Shown piece by piece: positions 62,549-64,000 of a stretch of 64,000 bases of DNA (the first letter of the stretch is position 1; each line of letters starts with the position of its first letter). The translations under genes were made by a program, and so were the position numbers. The stretch is from CAAGNP01 sp045603545. Its GTDB lineage: Bacteria > Bacteroidota > Bacteroidia > Bacteroidales > UBA932. The notes beneath the pieces were generated by a model, which saw only the letters and a program-made list of their open reading frames with translations, was not told where the DNA came from and searched no databases. The DNA lies in NCBI GenBank assembly GCA_045603545.1, contig JAZUMG010000006.1, positions 1 through 64,000 of the forward strand. The letters are read 5' to 3'.

Positions 62549-63343
62549 TTAAATTCTGTCAGGGTAGTGGGGGAAGTATTTTCTCAAAATGGAGTCATAA
62601 GTGCCGTCCTCTTCCAAGCGGAGAAGACCGTCATTGAACATCCTGATGAATGAGTAGTTTTCTGTCTTGTTCACTGCCACATTGAATGTGAACTGTGTAT
62701 CCCCTTTGAAAGCAACAGAGAGTCCTGTGGTGTTGGATTCAGTATTCCAGTCCTGAGTGTAGTAGTGGATCAGTGGATATTCCTCAAGAATAACATCGGC
62801 TGAACCATTGCGTACTGCGTCAAATGCCTCTGCTACAACTTTGTATGGTGTTACGGAGTATCCTATGGAATCTTTGAGAAATTCGGCATATTCGTGGATG
62901 GTAGTACCGCTTTTACAAACTACTTTTTTCCCTTTGAGGTCATCCATTGAACCAATCCCTGTAGTGCCGGTCTTTACTGCAGCTGCTACACCTGACCTGA
63001 AATATGGGTGGGTGAATTCCATCCCTTCCCAACGCTCTGTAGTCCAGGTGATAAGGCCTATTGCACCGTCAAATTGGGGAATCCTCTTGTCAAATTGCCT
63101 CATAATCTCCTCAAACTCCATTGGAACAAGTTTTACATTGAAACCCTGATCTACTGCTATGGCCTTTATCAGCTCGATTTCAAAGCCGGTAAGTTCGCCG
63201 TCAGCATCGCGGTATGCAAATGGTTCTGCTGAGTCGAGGCATGCAATGGTGAGATTTTTGGTCTTGTCATTATTGCAGGATGTGAGTGCAATGGCTGCAA
63301 GAAGTATGATTGTGAGGAGCGAAAGTTTCTTAAAGTAGTGCAT
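62549..63343 (-). CDS. Family-3 solute-binding lipoprotein
   Basis: A 264-residue lipoprotein with lipobox ALTSC (Cys23). The mature part is an SBP_bac_3-type domain: FAYRDADGELTGFEIELIKAIA, GAIGLITWTTERW, FTHPYFRSG, and KVVCKSGTTIHEY, typical of polar amino-acid binding. No ABC permease or ATPase gene is adjacent in the window; the next gene is the LysO-type exporter. It may serve as an amino-acid sensor or have unlinked partners. Confidence 0.87.
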   Translation of the reverse strand: MHYFKKLSLLTIILLAAIALTSCNNDKTKNLTIACLDSAEPFAYRDADGELTGFEIELIKAIAVDQGFNVKLVPMEFEEIMRQFDKRIPQFDGAIGLITWTTERWEGMEFTHPYFRSGVAAAVKTGTTGIGSMDDLKGKKVVCKSGTTIHEYAEFLKDSIGYSVTPYKVVAEAFDAVRNGSADVILEEYPLIHYYTQDWNTESNTTGLSVAFKGDTQFTFNVAVNKTENYSFIRMFNDGLLRLEEDGTYDSILRKYFPHYPDRI

Positions 63344-63400
63344 AATATTTAGAGTTTTCTCTAACCGTTAAATTTTCGTGCCAAAAATCGTAAAAATTTG

Positions 63401-63408
63401 TAGATTTG
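63401..63408 (+). promoter_or_regulatory. -7 promoter element of the nitroreductase gene
   Basis: TAGATTTG matches TAnnTTTG, 19 bp before the ATG at 63428. A TTCG at 63375-63378 could be the upstream box. Confidence 0.5.
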
Positions 63409-63427
63409 CCAAGAGAATAACACTAAT

Positions 63428-64000
63428 ATGGCAGATAATTATTTGGAAAAACGTTATGAGGAGGTTTTCAATGGTGCCGGTGCATCCAGGAAGAGGAGCA
63501 CAAAAAGGGCAACCCCTTCTCTTGATTCATTGCTCTTGAAAAACAGAAGTTACCGCGGATATGATGAGAGTTATGTGGTTACTGAGGATGAACTGAGGGA
63601 GATGGTGAAGGTGGTGACCAAGGTCCCCTCTGCCAAAAACCAGCAGGTCCTCAGATTCAAGCTTGTGACAAAGGACTCAGGTGGTGAGATTGTTCTGAAA
63701 AATACAAAATATGGTGGGGCCCTCCCCGAATTGCACCTCCCTTTTGAGGGGACTGCACCCTACGCATTCATCATAATATGTTCAACAGTTCCCGAAGGGA
63801 AATGGGTTGACATTGACCTTGGCATTGCAGCGCAGAGCATCCTTCTGAAATGTGTGGAGATGGGTCTCAACGGCATCTGCATCGGGGCATTCAACAAGCA
63901 GGAGCTGATCTCAGCCTTCGGCTTGAAGTACGAGCCGGTGATGGTCCTTGCCATAGGGAAAGGGGCAGAGAAAATCCAGTTGCTCTCGATCGGGGAGAAT
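63428..64000 (+). CDS. Nitroreductase-family protein, cut by window end
   Basis: An open frame from ATG 63428 (MADNYLEKRYEEVF) runs without a stop to 64000, giving 191 residues. After a 30-residue charged lead comes LLLKNRSYRGYDE and VPSAKNQQVLRF, the FMN-binding start of the nitroreductase fold; later GIAAQSILLKCVEMGLNGICIGAF and VMVLAIGKG fit its second half. Probably a nearly complete FMN- and NAD(P)H-dependent oxidoreductase lacking only its C-terminus. Confidence 0.85.
   Translation, partial: MADNYLEKRYEEVFNGAGASRKRSTKRATPSLDSLLLKNRSYRGYDESYVVTEDELREMVKVVTKVPSAKNQQVLRFKLVTKDSGGEIVLKNTKYGGALPELHLPFEGTAPYAFIIICSTVPEGKWVDIDLGIAAQSILLKCVEMGLNGICIGAFNKQELISAFGLKYEPVMVLAIGKGAEKIQLLSIGEN

Overview
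The window looks like chromosomal DNA of an anaerobic member of the Bacteroidota, most likely order Bacteroidales. The evidence is the repeated -7 promoter motif TAnnTTTG (often with an upstream TTTG or TTG about 20 bp away), weak or absent Shine-Dalgarno sequences, PPi-linked glycolytic enzymes (pyruvate phosphate dikinase and a PPi-type phosphofructokinase), [FeFe]-hydrogenase maturases, a flavodiiron protein, and families common in this phylum (DUF3575, the Big_5-type lipoprotein, golvesin/amidase secreted protein, Rpn-type nuclease). I cannot assign a genus.

Layout, left to right. 1-1990: a frameshifted tyrosine recombinase running off the left edge, followed by about 0.9 kb of non-coding DNA packed with hairpins and GC-rich repeats. 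1990-4982 (-): a three-gene membrane unit (CvrA-type antiporter, small unknown protein, DUF368 carrier). 5073-7305 (+): hydF-hydE. 7309-15159 (-): purL-phoH-like gene and ppdK. 15273-16809 (+): folC and two identical tRNA-Val genes. 16993-20763 (-): SPFH protein, small Arc-like protein, secreted hydrolase, NhaC antiporter. 21042-26908 (+): metX-thrA-metY-asd, the aspartate-to-homoserine/methionine pathway. 26942-32531 (-): htpG and a large secreted amidase-like protein. 32619-33764 (+): PLP enzyme of the D-cysteine desulfhydrase family. 33838-36001 (-): HTH/DUF2975 pair, then an Rpn-type nuclease gene whose 3' end is duplicated in tandem. 36584-40001 (-): sulP-fsa-vanZ-DUF3575. 40051-57771 (-): eleven genes with junctions from a 4-bp overlap to a 25-bp gap (ligA, flavodiiron protein, yihY, hydG, rel/spoT, lipoprotein, OMP, ispG, C69 peptidase, carA, carB), probably one very long transcription unit. 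57922-61556 (+): PPi-phosphofructokinase, a 73-bp tandem repeat array, and a GH13 amylase-like enzyme. 61617-63343 (-): LysO-type exporter with a solute-binding lipoprotein. 63428-64000 (+): a nitroreductase-family gene cut by the right edge.

Most of the window is housekeeping and central metabolism. The parts that look unusual are: a 73-bp repeat family present as an eight-copy exact-period array near 59.3-59.9 kb and as two degenerate copies, at the same 73-bp spacing, near 1.65 kb; the hairpin cluster beside the broken recombinase; an in-frame tandem duplication of an Rpn nuclease C-terminus that differs by exactly five four-residue repeats; a 15-residue tandem repeat inserted in the catalytic domain of LigA; and the location of hydG in a long operon with a flavodiiron protein, away from hydEF. 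I found no CRISPR array, no recognisable defence operon and no hydrogenase structural gene.
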